Positions 45,097 through 54,981 are shown, numbered from the stretch's first letter. The stretch: DNA of 64,000 nucleotides from Pseudaeromonas sp963677375 (GCA_963677375.2 CAXXIF010000009.1:192427-256426); one strand, 5' to 3'. Numbers and translations are program-made. Notes: generated by a model not told the origin, from the sequence alone.

Positions 45097-46482
45097 TCAG
45101 CGCAGGATATAGGGGGCGATCTGCAACTCGCGAGGTTGCAAGTCCAGGGACTGGCGGGCGGCGAGTAACTGGATCTTATCATCCAGCTGCACGGCTATGG
45201 GGCCGATCAGCAGCTGCAGTTTGTGGTTGTCCAGTTCGAAGCGGGTGATGACCCCCAGCTTTTGCAAGGCGGTGGCATCGATCAGGGTCGGGTTCTCCAC
45301 CTCGACGGTGAGGTAGGTCAGCGTCGAACTCATGCTGATGAGGTTGCCGATCCCGCCCAGCGCTTTGAGGTAACCGACGGCGAGCATGCTCAAATCCGAG
45401 CTGGCGTGATGGTTCCGCTCTTCACTCTGCCGTTGAGGCGGGCTCCATTGCATGGGCTTGAGGTGGAAGAGCTGGAGGCAAAGATGACAGCCATAGGCGT
45501 AGAGCAGTAGGGTAATCAGCCCCAAGGTGTAGAACTGTAGTGGGTCCCGCTGTAATTCCGGGCTCCACAGCACACTCAGATCCCCGGTTAGTTTGGGAAT
45601 GGCAAAATGGATCTCAATGACCTGACAAAACGCCATGATGAGACCGGCCAGCAGGGCATGGAACAAAAACAGAGGCGCGGAGACAAACAACAGGGTCAGC
45701 ACCAGAGGGGCGGTGAACCCCGTGAGCCAACCGCTCAGCGTCAACAACAGGCAGAAGCCGACATAGGGACGACGTTGTTCGTGCGGCGCATAACGGAACA
45801 GCGCCAAGGCCAGACCCGGCAGGCCGAAAATTTGTACGGCGTAGTGAGCGGACAAGAAACTGAGTTGTGGCGGGCTGAAGGTCTCCCCCGGATTGACTTG
45901 TACCAGCGGATGAAACACCTCGTTCAGGCTGAAGGGGGTCAATAACTGGTAAATGAAGCCCAAGGCGAAACCCTGTTCCGGATTGGCGAGCCAACGGGCA
46001 CCCAGACGTAACAGTTCGGGCTCCAGCCAGCAATAGAGCGCGGTCAGAGGGAAAGCCAGCAGCAGGGCCAGCAGGCTGTTGAGGATCAAGACGATGGCCG
46101 CCCCTTTGAAGGAGTGCAGCAAGGGCGGCAGACGCAGACGCGAGAGCCGGGGATAGAAATATGCAGAACTCAGCCCGGCGACCAGAGCGCAGCCCATTTC
46201 GGCATGGCGCAGCTCCGGCGCTAGCGTATGCAGGGTCGAGGAGAGGATCAGGTAACCGACGGCGGCATTCAGCGGTTGCTGGCCTGCCTCTCCGTGCTGT
46301 AATCCACTGGCCAATTGCATCGCAATGATCAGCGGCAGGATGGAAAACAGGGCTTGTCCGGCGGTCAGCAGCAAAGTACCCAACAGGGTGTGGCTCTGTC
46401 CGAAATAACAGAGCAGGGAGGCCAAAGGCATGAGGGCAACAGGCAGCAGCAGGAATCCTGCCAGACCATGATGTCTGTGCAA
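45097..46482 (-). CDS. PTS glucose-type IICB paralogue lacking catalytic residues
   Basis: 461 residues if started at TTG 46482, with AAGGAG 7 nt upstream; a longer frame to 46599 gives an unlikely Arg/His/Pro-rich leader. About eight to ten membrane helices resemble the glucose/GlcNAc IIC family (IFGLPGLALALFRYA; LFHALLAGLIM). The sugar-binding motif G-I-T-E-P is changed to GFTAP (Ala258 for Glu). The C-terminal IIB-like domain aligns (YLKALGGIGNL, DATALQKLGV) but the phospho-Cys of DACITRL is Thr387 in SSTLTYL. Transport with phosphorylation therefore looks impossible; a sensor or regulatory role is inferred. Confidence 0.72.
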   Translation of the reverse strand: MHRHHGLAGFLLLPVALMPLASLLCYFGQSHTLLGTLLLTAGQALFSILPLIIAMQLASGLQHGEAGQQPLNAAVGYLILSSTLHTLAPELRHAEMGCALVAGLSSAYFYPRLSRLRLPPLLHSFKGAAIVLILNSLLALLLAFPLTALYCWLEPELLRLGARWLANPEQGFALGFIYQLLTPFSLNEVFHPLVQVNPGETFSPPQLSFLSAHYAVQIFGLPGLALALFRYAPHEQRRPYVGFCLLLTLSGWLTGFTAPLVLTLLFVSAPLFLFHALLAGLIMAFCQVIEIHFAIPKLTGDLSVLWSPELQRDPLQFYTLGLITLLLYAYGCHLCLQLFHLKPMQWSPPQRQSEERNHHASSDLSMLAVGYLKALGGIGNLISMSSTLTYLTVEVENPTLIDATALQKLGVITRFELDNHKLQLLIGPIAVQLDDKIQLLAARQSLDLQPRELQIAPYILR

Positions 46483-46595
46483 ATTGGCTCTCCTTGGTGT
46501 GGGGGCGTGAGGGTATAAAACGTGACGCGGCGCACATTCTACTCGGAATCGCCCTGAAAGTGGTAGTGGAATAAAACAGTTTGGTTTCGTTTGAA

Positions 46596-46622
46596 GCAAA
46601 AAAAACCGGCCTAAAGGCCGGT
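46596..46622 (-). terminator. Rho-independent terminator of the EmrAB-like operon
   Basis: ACCGGCC / GGCCGGT stem with a 4-nt loop, followed on the minus strand by a run of eight or more T residues, 47 bp after the MFS gene stop. Confidence 0.92.
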
Positions 46623-46668
46623 AAAAGGTGCTGAGTGCTCGAGACGAGAGCGCTACACATGAAACTCG

Positions 46669-48225
46669 TTAGTGGACGCCTGCAGCATCGACGATGCGGT
46701 TGGGCTTGGGGGCCAGCCAGATGGCAAAGGCGGCGATGAAGAAGGCGATGCCGGTGAACAGGAAGATCTGGTTCGTGGCCAACATGACACTCTGACTCTG
46801 CACCTGTTGCTCCAGCAGGCCGCGAGTCTGCTCCAGCGAGAAGCCCTGTTGCTTCAGAACCTCCAGGCTATCGCCGAGCCGGTCGGTGAGCCCGGCCAGT
46901 TCGGCATGGATATACCGGGTCTGATCTTCCCAACGGGTGGTGACGACCGAGGTGGCAAAGGCCCCGGAGAGGGTGCGCATGAAGTTCATCAAGCCCGCGG
47001 CGGACTCCATCTCCTCCGGCTCCACACTGGAACAGTGCCAGTCCGGTCAGTGGCACGAAAAAGAACGGCATGCCGATCCCTTGCAGGAGCAGGGGCCAGG
47101 CGATGTCCCAGAAGGTCATCTCCACATTGGCATGGGTGCGAATGAGGGTGATGGTTCCAAGCCAGATGACCCCGAAAAATACCAAGGGGCGAGGATCGAC
47201 CTTGGTGGAGAGCCCGGCTGCCAACGGAGCGACCAGTACTGCCAGTATGCCCATCATGGCGGAGACATAACCGGCCGAGGTGGCGGTATAGCCCATATAG
47301 TTTTGCAGCCACAAGGGGGTGAGGACAGTCGCACCGAAGAAGGCGCCAAAGGCCAGGGATATGGTCAGCACACTGGCGGTATAGCCCCGGTGCCGGAATA
47401 CACGCAGAGCGACGATCGGATGTTGCTCGGTCAACTCCCAAATCAGGAAGGAAATAAAGCCGATAGCGGCTACGGCGGCCCAGGATCTGAATATGAATGG
47501 AGGCAAACCAGTCGTAATCTTTGCCCTCATCCAGCATCAACTGCAAGGCGCCGACCCAGGTGATGAGCAGCAGCAGACCGACCACATCGATACGCACCCG
47601 CCGCAAACTGGATTCATAACGGCGTAGCAACTGCCAACCCAGATATCCGCACAGCAAGGCCACCGGCACATTGATGTAAAAAATCAGTGGCCAGCTCCAG
47701 TTATCGCACAGCATGCCGCCCAGAATAGGACCCAGGATCGGCGCGACCAGCGTGGTCATGCTCCATAAGCCGATGGCGGCCCCTGCTTTCTCCTTGGGGA
47801 AGATGCGCAGTAACAAGGTCTGGGAGAGCGGCATCAGCGGGCCGCCGGCCAGCCCCTGAAAAATACGGAACAACACCAGCATGTTCAGTGAGGTGGGCGA
47901 GTCCACACAGCGCCGAGAACAACCCGAACAGTATCATGGCCGTGACAAAGACCCGGACCGCACCGAAACGTCCGGCCAGCCAGCCGGTGAGTGGTACCGT
48001 GATCGCTTCGGCCACCGCATAGGAGGTGATGACATAGGTGCCCTGGCTGGAGGTTGCCCCCAGACCGCCGGCGATATTCGGCACCGACACGTTGGCTATG
48101 GTGGTATCCAGCACGGCAATAAAGTTGGCGGAGGCCAGCACTAGGGCGGCGGCAACCAGCATGCCCCCGGTCAGGGGGGCTAGTTCAGCGGGTGGTGCCG
48201 AGTGGGTGCGAGAGCTTTTGTCCAT
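46669..48225 (-). CDS. EmrB-type MFS multidrug transporter, broken by three frameshifts
   Basis: Four overlapping pieces together give a complete DHA2 family (14-helix) pump. They switch frame near 47905, 47505 and 47037. Each join is restored by removing one duplicated base (an extra C, T and T, on the coding strand), giving LCGLATSLNMLV, WFASIIFRSW and LTGLALSSVEPEE. The repaired protein would be 517 residues, close to EmrB. Family motifs include IAVLDTTIANVSVP in TM1 and the MFS antiporter block GPILGGMLCDNWSW. It is the third gene after the outer-membrane factor and EmrA-like adaptor. Sequencing error is more likely than real inactivation. Confidence 0.85.
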
Positions 48226-48235
48226 GGTGGCGGCC

Positions 48236-49435
48236 CTAGTGTGTCGGATTCATGGCGGAGACATGGGCCGTCGCGGCTGTGGGGGCCGTATCTATCTTGA
48301 CCTGCATCGAGAGACCAACTTGTAATGGCATCTCAACCAAGTCTTCTGGATTCAGGGTGATCCGCACTGGCAGACGCTGGACGACCTTGATCCAGTTGCC
48401 GGTGGCATTCTGGGCCGGGATCATGGCAAACGCCGAGCCGGTACCGCCGGACAGGCCACTGACGACGCCGTGGTAAACCACCTCATGACCGTAGCGATCC
48501 GCCACTACTTCCACCGATTGTCCTATCTGGACCCGTTGCAGCTCACCCTCCTTGAGATTGGCGTCCACATGCATGTCGTGCAGCGGCACTATGGACATCA
48601 GGGGCGCGCCAATCTGTACCCGTTGACCGAGTTGCACCTGACGGCGGGCAATGACGCCATCACAAGGGGCGCGAATGATGGTGCGTTGCAGATCAATCTG
48701 TGCCCGCTCGAATTTGGCCCGGGCCAGGGCCACTTCCGGGTGGTTTTCGACCGTGGTGTGTTCAGTCTGGGCGGCATTGGCGTTTTTACTGCCGATCACC
48801 GAGAGACGATCCGCCTTGCTCTGTGCCTGGGCCGCTTCGGCCGCGGCCAGATTGGCTTTGGCGGTGGCCAGAAGCGTGCGGGCATTACTCAACTCTTCAC
48901 CGGAGACCGAGCCTGAATTGGCCAGCGCCTGCCGACGTTGGTAATCCAGTGTGGCCCGATCCAGGTCGGCTCGGGCCACGGTCAACTGAGCGGCGACCTG
49001 GCGTTGGGCTGCTTCCCGGGAGGCGACTTGGGCGGCCAGCCCTTCGCCATTGGCGTAATAGCTGCGAACTCGACGCTCGGCCTGGCCCAGCTCGGCCCGG
49101 GCTTGATCCAGCGCCAGACGGGCGTCGGTATCATCCAGGATCACCAGAATCTCCCCCGCCTTGACCGACTGGGTATCCACCACGGTCACGGTCTGGACTG
49201 TGCCATCGATGGCCGGACTGACAGCGGCCAGCTCCACCGAGCTGTAGGCGTTATCCGTGGTGACGTAGCGGTTGGCAATCAAGATCCAGTAAGCCGTGCC
49301 CCCCAGGGCTATGAGTAGCAGGACCAGGGCAAACAGGCTGAATGCCAGTTTGCGAGTGCGTTGCTGCTTGAATTGGGGTTGAACGATATTGTCGATAAGA
49401 ACCAGCGATTCGGCCGCTTGTGTGTGTTGCGTCAT
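48236..49435 (-). CDS. EmrA-like membrane fusion protein
   Basis: 399 residues; AAGGAA lies 7 nt before ATG. One membrane helix (about 28-51), then RYVTTDNAYSSVELAAVSP, the usual EmrA opening, lipoyl halves around a long coiled-coil hairpin, and a beta-barrel domain with RAPCDGVIARRQVQLGQRV. It joins the MFS pump (10 bp downstream) to the outer-membrane factor encoded 18 bp upstream. The class exports hydrophobic drugs, uncouplers, or in some species siderophores or fatty acids; substrate here is unknown. Confidence 0.93.
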   Translation of the reverse strand: MTQHTQAAESLVLIDNIVQPQFKQQRTRKLAFSLFALVLLLIALGGTAYWILIANRYVTTDNAYSSVELAAVSPAIDGTVQTVTVVDTQSVKAGEILVILDDTDARLALDQARAELGQAERRVRSYYANGEGLAAQVASREAAQRQVAAQLTVARADLDRATLDYQRRQALANSGSVSGEELSNARTLLATAKANLAAAEAAQAQSKADRLSVIGSKNANAAQTEHTTVENHPEVALARAKFERAQIDLQRTIIRAPCDGVIARRQVQLGQRVQIGAPLMSIVPLHDMHVDANLKEGELQRVQIGQSVEVVADRYGHEVVYHGVVSGLSGGTGSAFAMIPAQNATGNWIKVVQRLPVRITLNPEDLVEMPLQVGLSMQVKIDTAPTAATAHVSAMNPTH

Positions 49436-49453
49436 GATGTTTCCTTGTGACCT

Positions 49454-50941
49454 TCAGGCCTGAGTCTGATAACCGCCGCCCAGGGCGCGGACCAGGGCGA
49501 CATGTAATGAGAAGAGCCGGGTTTGCAGATTGGCCAGCTCTCGCTGGCTGCTGAGCAGCCCATCTTCGGCACTGAGCACATCCAGATAGGTCGCCAGGCC
49601 CCCCTGATAGCGATTGCGGGCTATCTGGTGGGCGTCGCTGGCGGCTTGTACCGCCTGCCGGGATTTCAGTAGCCGTTGTTGCAGGGCGCCGAGGCTGACG
49701 AGCGTGTCGGCGGTCTGGTGGTAGGCTTCGGTGACGGTGGCATCGTAACTGGCCACTGCCTGGGCATAGCTGGCTTCCGTCCCCTGATACTGGCCTGTCA
49801 GACGACCGCCATTGAACAGCGGCAGCGAGATGGCCGGGCCGACATTGCCAATATCCGAGCCGGAACGGGTCAGGTTATCCAACCCCAGGGACTGGAAGCC
49901 AAGGAAGGCGGTGAGATTGACGTTGGGGTAAAACTGCGCCTTGGCTACATCGATGCGACCACTGGCCGCCTCGACGCGCCAGCGTGCGGCGACTACATCG
50001 GGTCGGCGTCCCAGCAGATCAAACGCCAGCTGTTGCGGCAATGACGGTTGGGTCGACAGCTGGATCTTCGGGCGCTGAATTTTTGCTCCGCGATCAGGTC
50101 CTGCCCCCATCAAAGCGGCCAACTGGTGCTCCTGCAGGGCGATCGACTCCTCGATAGCAATCTGTTCCCCTTCGGCGCTGGCCAGTCGGGACTCGACCTG
50201 ACGGAGGCTACCCAGGGTTTCCAAGCCGTTGGCTTGCCGTTTGGCAAACAGGGTTGCAGTTTGGCGCCGGATCTCGACGGCAGCTTTTGCACTATCCAGG
50301 TTGGCATACAGGCGGGCCAGCTCAGCATAACTGGCCGCCAGATTGGTGGTGAGCAGTAGGCGGGCCTGCGCCGCATCGGCACTGGCGGCATGCTCTTCTG
50401 AAAGAGCCGCATTGAGTTGTGCGCGGTTCTTGCCCCAAAAGTCCAGCTCGTAGCTGAAGTCGAGACCAACCCGACCGACATCATTCCAGTTTTGCGGGGT
50501 GAATTCGGCCGGGGTGCCGTTGTTGTAGCTGACTTTCTGGACGCCTACTGAGCCTTGGGCACTGAGTTCGGGCAACAGCGGCGCTCCCGCCTGCCGGGCA
50601 GAGGCTTTGGCTTGTTGCAATCGCGCCTGAGCCGTCGCCAGATCCGGCGCATCGCGCAGCGCTTCACTCATGAGCTGGTTCAGTTGCGGGTCTGCATAGT
50701 CCTGCCACCAGGGATCGCGAGGCCATTCGCCTGGCTGGGGTGTCTGGCTACTGAGTCGATGGGGGCTTGCATAGTGAGCGGCGGTTTTTATCTCGGGCCG
50801 GGTTCCGGGCTCTGGTAATGGGGCGCAACCGCTCAATAACAGACAACTCAGCAGCAGGCTGTAGCCGGTGCGCAGGGGATTACATCGTAAATAGCCACAC
50901 GGGGCGTGGCGTGAAACAGGGGGATTTTGAGGTGTTCTCAC
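49454..50941 (-). CDS. NodT-family outer-membrane efflux lipoprotein
   Basis: 495 residues starting at GTG 50941; no clear ribosome site, and the true start may be some residues later. Lipobox LLSGC near residue 39. Two outer-membrane efflux repeats with VGLDFSYELDFWGKNRAQL, the usual NodT block, LLGRRPDVVAARWRVEAA and a typical end ALVRALGGGYQTQ. First gene of the OMF - MFP - MFS operon, divergent from a TetR gene with candidate operators between them. Confidence 0.92.
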   Translation of the reverse strand: MRTPQNPPVSRHAPCGYLRCNPLRTGYSLLLSCLLLSGCAPLPEPGTRPEIKTAAHYASPHRLSSQTPQPGEWPRDPWWQDYADPQLNQLMSEALRDAPDLATAQARLQQAKASARQAGAPLLPELSAQGSVGVQKVSYNNGTPAEFTPQNWNDVGRVGLDFSYELDFWGKNRAQLNAALSEEHAASADAAQARLLLTTNLAASYAELARLYANLDSAKAAVEIRRQTATLFAKRQANGLETLGSLRQVESRLASAEGEQIAIEESIALQEHQLAALMGAGPDRGAKIQRPKIQLSTQPSLPQQLAFDLLGRRPDVVAARWRVEAASGRIDVAKAQFYPNVNLTAFLGFQSLGLDNLTRSGSDIGNVGPAISLPLFNGGRLTGQYQGTEASYAQAVASYDATVTEAYHQTADTLVSLGALQQRLLKSRQAVQAASDAHQIARNRYQGGLATYLDVLSAEDGLLSSQRELANLQTRLFSLHVALVRALGGGYQTQA

Positions 50942-51009
50942 CGGAGTATCATACCATAACTAGACTGTACGGTACGGTTATAGCCTTGACAGCGGGGCCG
51001 CGTCAATCA

Positions 51010-51028
51010 AAACTGTACGCATCAGTTT
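51010..51028. promoter_or_regulatory. Candidate operator for the divergent TetR regulator
   Basis: AAACTG-N7-CAGTTT just before the TetR start. The element ACTGTACG within it (51012-51019) occurs again at 50964-50971, next to a direct repeat GTACGGTACGG. A TTGACA box at 50986-50991 sits between. These are reasonable TetR-type sites controlling both directions; binding is inferred. Confidence 0.45.
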
Positions 51029-51045
51029 AAAAATAGGAGTGGCGC

Positions 51046-51669
51046 ATGCGCATTAAAACCGAGAGCCGTCGTCTGGCGATGGTCGAGATCGCCCGCGAGG
51101 TGTTCCAGGAAGTCGGTTATGACCATGCCTCCATGTCGATGATCGCCGCCCGTGTGGGAGGCTCCAAGGCGACCCTGTATAACTATTTCACCTCCAAGGA
51201 GGAGCTGTTTGCCGCTGTGATGCATTCGTCGGCCGAGCAGTTGCACTGTCTGGCGGAAGCGAATATCAAACAGATTTTCGACCGGCTGGAACAGGAGTGC
51301 GACATAGGAACCCAACTGCTCAATTTCGGGGAGGAGTATCTGGCCGCGATCACGCGCCCGGAGCTATTGGCGACCCGGCGCCTGGCCCAGGCCGCATCGG
51401 ATCGGACCGATACCGGGCGTAACTTCTATACCCGGGGGCCACAGCGGGGCACGGCGCAGATGAGCGATTATATGGCGCGGCAGATCGCTCTGGGGGTGTT
51501 GGAGCCAGAAGATCCCTGGGTGATGGCAGAGCATCTACGGGCTCTGCTGGAAGCCGAGATCATGGAAAAACTGCTGTTAGGAGTGATGACGAGTGTGACT
51601 CCAGCCCAGATCCAGGCCGTGGTACAGCGCAGCATTCGGGTCTTTTTACGGGCGTATCGGACCGCCTGA
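51046..51669 (+). CDS. TetR/AcrR-family repressor of the EmrAB-like operon
   Basis: 207 residues. The N-terminal helix-turn-helix is clear (EIAREVFQEVGYDHASMSMIAARVGGSKATLYNYF). The C-terminal domain resembles the AcrR C-terminal group used for drug-responsive repressors. A Shine-Dalgarno-like AGGAG lies upstream. Divergent from the OMF-MFP-MFS operon with shared operator-like repeats, so it most likely represses the pump and itself until a pump substrate binds. Confidence 0.9.
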   Translation: MRIKTESRRLAMVEIAREVFQEVGYDHASMSMIAARVGGSKATLYNYFTSKEELFAAVMHSSAEQLHCLAEANIKQIFDRLEQECDIGTQLLNFGEEYLAAITRPELLATRRLAQAASDRTDTGRNFYTRGPQRGTAQMSDYMARQIALGVLEPEDPWVMAEHLRALLEAEIMEKLLLGVMTSVTPAQIQAVVQRSIRVFLRAYRTA

Positions 51670-51749
51670 TTGAGAATTCTCCGTTAGGTTGAGCCCGCGG
51701 CGGTCATGACGGCCGACGGGGGAGCCCATGGTCGCCGGGGGCGACTGTT

Positions 51750-52592
51750 TCAAGTCCGTAGATAGCGGGCATGAAAGTGCAGGTGCTCCTCGATGAAGCT
51801 AGCCACGAAGTAGTAACTATGGTCATAGCCCGGATGGCGATGCAGCTCCAGAGGCCAGGCGCAGGCTTCCGCGGCGGCGGCTAGATCGTCGATCCCCAAC
51901 TGCTCGGCAAGAAACGGGTCCTCCAGCCCCACATCCACCCGGGTCGGCACGGGGGAGACGTCATGTCGCCGCAAGAGCTGGCAACTGTCCCATCCCTGCC
52001 ACAGTGAGCGGTTCTCCCCCAGATAGGCGGTCAATGCTTTCTGGCCCCACGGGCAGAGGCTGGGGTGGCTGATAGGGCTGAACGCCGACACCGACAGGTA
52101 GCGTTCCGGCTCCCGCAGGGCGGCAATCAGGGCTCCGTGGCCACCCATGGAATGGCCGCTGATGGCCCGTTTGGTCGAGACCGGGAAATGAGCCTCGATC
52201 AGTGCGGGCAACTCGCGGGTAACGTAGTCATACATCTGGTAGTGGGTCTGCCACGGGCTCTGGCTTGCGTTGAGGTAAAAACCGGCCCCCATGCCCAGAT
52301 CATACGCCGGATCGTCCGCAACCCCTTCGCCCCGGGGGCTGGTATCCGGGGCGACGAGGGCGATGCCAAGTTCGGCCGCAATCCGCTGGGCCCCCGCCTT
52401 TTGCATAAAGTTTTCATCACTGCAGGTCAGTCCGGACAACCAATAGAGCACGGGAACCTGCTGTCCCTGTAGCGCCTGGGGCGGCAAATAGATGGCAAAA
52501 CGCATCTGGCAACCCAGCACCCGGGAGGGGTGACTATATTGTTTATGCCAGCCGCCGAAGCTCTTGTTACTGCTGAGGATCTCCAAACTCAT
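51750..52592 (-). CDS. frmB: S-formylglutathione hydrolase
   Basis: 280 residues, alpha/beta-hydrolase of the esterase D type. The nucleophile elbow is GHSMGGHGAL, and the opening WLSGLTCSDENFMQKAGAQR is characteristic of FrmB/FghA. The catalytic His lies in YDHSYYF near the C-terminus. It hydrolyses S-formylglutathione to glutathione and formate, the second step after the dehydrogenase encoded by frmA just upstream on the same strand, and so clears formaldehyde in the cytoplasm. Confidence 0.96.
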   Translation of the reverse strand: MSLEILSSNKSFGGWHKQYSHPSRVLGCQMRFAIYLPPQALQGQQVPVLYWLSGLTCSDENFMQKAGAQRIAAELGIALVAPDTSPRGEGVADDPAYDLGMGAGFYLNASQSPWQTHYQMYDYVTRELPALIEAHFPVSTKRAISGHSMGGHGALIAALREPERYLSVSAFSPISHPSLCPWGQKALTAYLGENRSLWQGWDSCQLLRRHDVSPVPTRVDVGLEDPFLAEQLGIDDLAAAAEACAWPLELHRHPGYDHSYYFVASFIEEHLHFHARYLRT

Positions 52593-52838
52593 GCCTCTCT
52601 CCTGTTCTTGCGGTGGCCCCCGTTCGGGGGCCTATTGCTATTAGTAAGACTCTGTCCCAGTGATGCGTTGCCCGGAACAAAACCTGGCATCCGTCTGGTG
52701 TTCGGGAGTTGGGACGAACACAGCCACGCCATGAATACATAGGTATCCGCCGATGGCGGCATTTGTGCCGCCAACGATCTGCTTTTCGTCCACGACTCCA
52801 TCACCTGTGATGAACAACGCTTCATGGGTACATAACCA
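52593..52838. other. frmA-frmB intergenic region with two hairpins
   Basis: 246 bp without a gene. Contains two perfect 7-bp stems: GGCCCCC/GGGGGCC (52615-52632) and GGCGGCA/TGCCGCC (52755-52772). Neither has a T-run, so they may only tune the ratio of the two messages. Confidence 0.45.
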
Positions 52839-53966
52839 CTAGTAATGGATCACGGTGCGGATGCTCTTGCCAGCATGCATCAGCTCGAAGGCCTCATTGA
52901 TCTGCTCCAGCGGCAGGGTATGGGTAATGAAATCATCGAGCCGGAATTCCCCCTTCAGGTAGCGCTGCACATAGCTGGGCAATTCGCTGCGCCCACGGAC
53001 GCCGCCAAAGGCACTGCCGCGCCAGACCCGCCCGGTGACGAGCTGGAAGGGACGGGTACTGATCTCTTGCCCGGCACCAGCCACACCGATGATCACCGAT
53101 TCTCCCCAGCCCTTGTGACAGCACTCCAGAGCGGCGCGCATCACTTTGACGTTGCCGATGCACTCGAAGGAGAAATCCACACCGCCATCGGTGAGTTCGA
53201 CAATGACCTCTTGAATGGGTTTGTCGTAGTCATTGGGGTTGATGCAGTCGGTGGCCCCGAGTTTTTTAGCCAGCTCAAATTTGCTCTCGTTGATGTCGAT
53301 GGCGATGATGCGTCCGGCCTGGGCCAGTCGGGCACCTATGATGGCGGAGAGGCCTATGCCACCGAGCCCGAAGATGGCGACACTCTCACCGGCTTTGACT
53401 TTGGCGGTGTTCATGACCGCACCAATGCCGGTGGTGACGCCACAGCCGAGCAGGCAGACCTCTTCCAGGGGCGCGCTCGGATCAACCTTGGCAATGGAGA
53501 TTTCGGGGAGCACTGTGTATTCACTGAACGTGGAGGTGCCCATGTAGTGATAGATGGGTTGACCATCCTTGGAGAAGCGGGTGGTGCCGTCCGGCATCAC
53601 TCCTTTGCCCTGAGTGGCACGGATCTTCTGGCACAGGTTGGTCTTGCCGGATGTGCAGAATTTGCACTCGCCACACTCCGGGGTGTAGAGAGGGATCACA
53701 TGATCACCGACCTGGACGCTGGTCACGCCTTCCCCGACGGATTCGACAATTCCGCCGCCCTCATGGCCGAGGATGCAGGGGAATACGCCCTCTGGATCGT
53801 CACCGGAGAGGGTGAATGCATCGGTATGACAAACTCCGGTGGCAACCAGGCGCACCCGCACTTCACCCGCCTGGGGCGGCATGACCTCTACCTCTTCAAT
53901 GGAAAGTGGTTGACCAGGCCCCCAGGCGATGGCGGCCTTACACCGGATGCTATGAACCTGTGCCAT
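52839..53966 (-). CDS. frmA: S-(hydroxymethyl)glutathione dehydrogenase, class III alcohol dehydrogenase
   Basis: 375 residues from the ATG at 53966, chosen because GAGGAG lies 7 nt before; an upstream in-frame start at 54005 lacks a site. Zinc-dependent medium-chain dehydrogenase: catalytic zinc ligands in TGVCHTD and GHEGGG, structural zinc cysteines in CGECKFCTSGKTNLC, and NAD-binding FGLGGIG. It oxidises S-hydroxymethylglutathione, formed from formaldehyde and glutathione, to S-formylglutathione. Divergent from a LysR gene. Confidence 0.97.
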   Translation of the reverse strand: MAQVHSIRCKAAIAWGPGQPLSIEEVEVMPPQAGEVRVRLVATGVCHTDAFTLSGDDPEGVFPCILGHEGGGIVESVGEGVTSVQVGDHVIPLYTPECGECKFCTSGKTNLCQKIRATQGKGVMPDGTTRFSKDGQPIYHYMGTSTFSEYTVLPEISIAKVDPSAPLEEVCLLGCGVTTGIGAVMNTAKVKAGESVAIFGLGGIGLSAIIGARLAQAGRIIAIDINESKFELAKKLGATDCINPNDYDKPIQEVIVELTDGGVDFSFECIGNVKVMRAALECCHKGWGESVIIGVAGAGQEISTRPFQLVTGRVWRGSAFGGVRGRSELPSYVQRYLKGEFRLDDFITHTLPLEQINEAFELMHAGKSIRTVIHY

Positions 53967-54075
53967 GAGTAATCTCCTCGTAATAGACAAAATGCGGGTA
54001 GGCATTGAGTGTAGTTTCCCGCCGTTACGGTGATAATAAGGCCATATATCAAATCACTTTTGCTCGTGGGTAATA

Positions 54076-54981
54076 ATGTTCGGTTGGGAAGGGGTGTGTG
54101 AATTTGTCAGCGTCGCCGAGCAGGGGGGCTTTACACCAGCGGCGCGCAAGCTGGGTGTCTCGGTGGCACATGTCAGTCGGCAGGTGGCGCAATTGGAAGA
54201 CAGGTTGCAGGCCAAGTTGCTGCTGCGCACCACCCGGCAGGTGCGGCTGACGGAATTGGGGGAGATTTATTATCGGCACTGCCGCCAGTTACTGGACAAC
54301 CTGTACGAAGCCGAGCTGGCGGTCGGACGCCATCAGGCCGAGCCTCAGGGCGCGTTGCGGATCACGGCCCCCGTCTCTTATGGCGAGAGCCGCATTGCTC
54401 CTTTAGTGAATGATTTCATGCTGCGCTACCCCCAGTTGGAGGTCACTCTCCACCTCACAAACCAACTGCTGGACCTGGTGCATGAAGGCTTCGATCTGGC
54501 CATTCGCCTTGGCCATCTTAAAGATTCGACCCTGGTAGCCCGCAAGCTGGCCGAACGAGTGCCCTATGTCTGCGCCTCACCGATTTATACTGCCTGTCAT
54601 GGCATGCCCAATAGTTTATCGGAGCTCGCGCAGCACAGTTGTCTGGTCGGGAACAGTGACGAGTGGCACTTTACTGTTCATGGCCAGCCTCATGTGCAGC
54701 GGGTGCGGGGGCCGCTGCAGTGCAATAGCGGTCATGCACTGCTGGATGCCGCGCTCAAAGGCATCGGCATTATCCAGTTGCCGGACTATTACGTGAATGT
54801 CCATCTGGCCAGTGGTGAGCTCATGGAGTTGCTTCCCGAACTACGGGCTCCGTCTGAGGGGATCTGGGCTCTCTACCCCCATAATCGTCATCTCTCGCCC
54901 AAGGTTCGCCTGTTGGTCGATGACCTGGCCGAACAATTGGGTGGGGCATCGCCCAGGGTACTGACCCGACCCATTCCGTAA
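54076..54981 (+). CDS. LysR-family regulator beside frmA
   Basis: 301 residues. The LysR winged helix is at the N-terminus (EFVSVAEQGGFTPAARKLGVSVAHVSRQVAQLE), followed by the effector domain with GALRITAPVSYGESRIAPLV, as in the CrgA/AaeR-like branch. It is divergent from frmA-frmB with 109 bp between the starts, the classic arrangement for a LysR activator of the neighbour. Many formaldehyde operons use FrmR instead, so this is a different control; the link to formaldehyde is inferred. Confidence 0.88.
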   Translation: MFGWEGVCEFVSVAEQGGFTPAARKLGVSVAHVSRQVAQLEDRLQAKLLLRTTRQVRLTELGEIYYRHCRQLLDNLYEAELAVGRHQAEPQGALRITAPVSYGESRIAPLVNDFMLRYPQLEVTLHLTNQLLDLVHEGFDLAIRLGHLKDSTLVARKLAERVPYVCASPIYTACHGMPNSLSELAQHSCLVGNSDEWHFTVHGQPHVQRVRGPLQCNSGHALLDAALKGIGIIQLPDYYVNVHLASGELMELLPELRAPSEGIWALYPHNRHLSPKVRLLVDDLAEQLGGASPRVLTRPIP

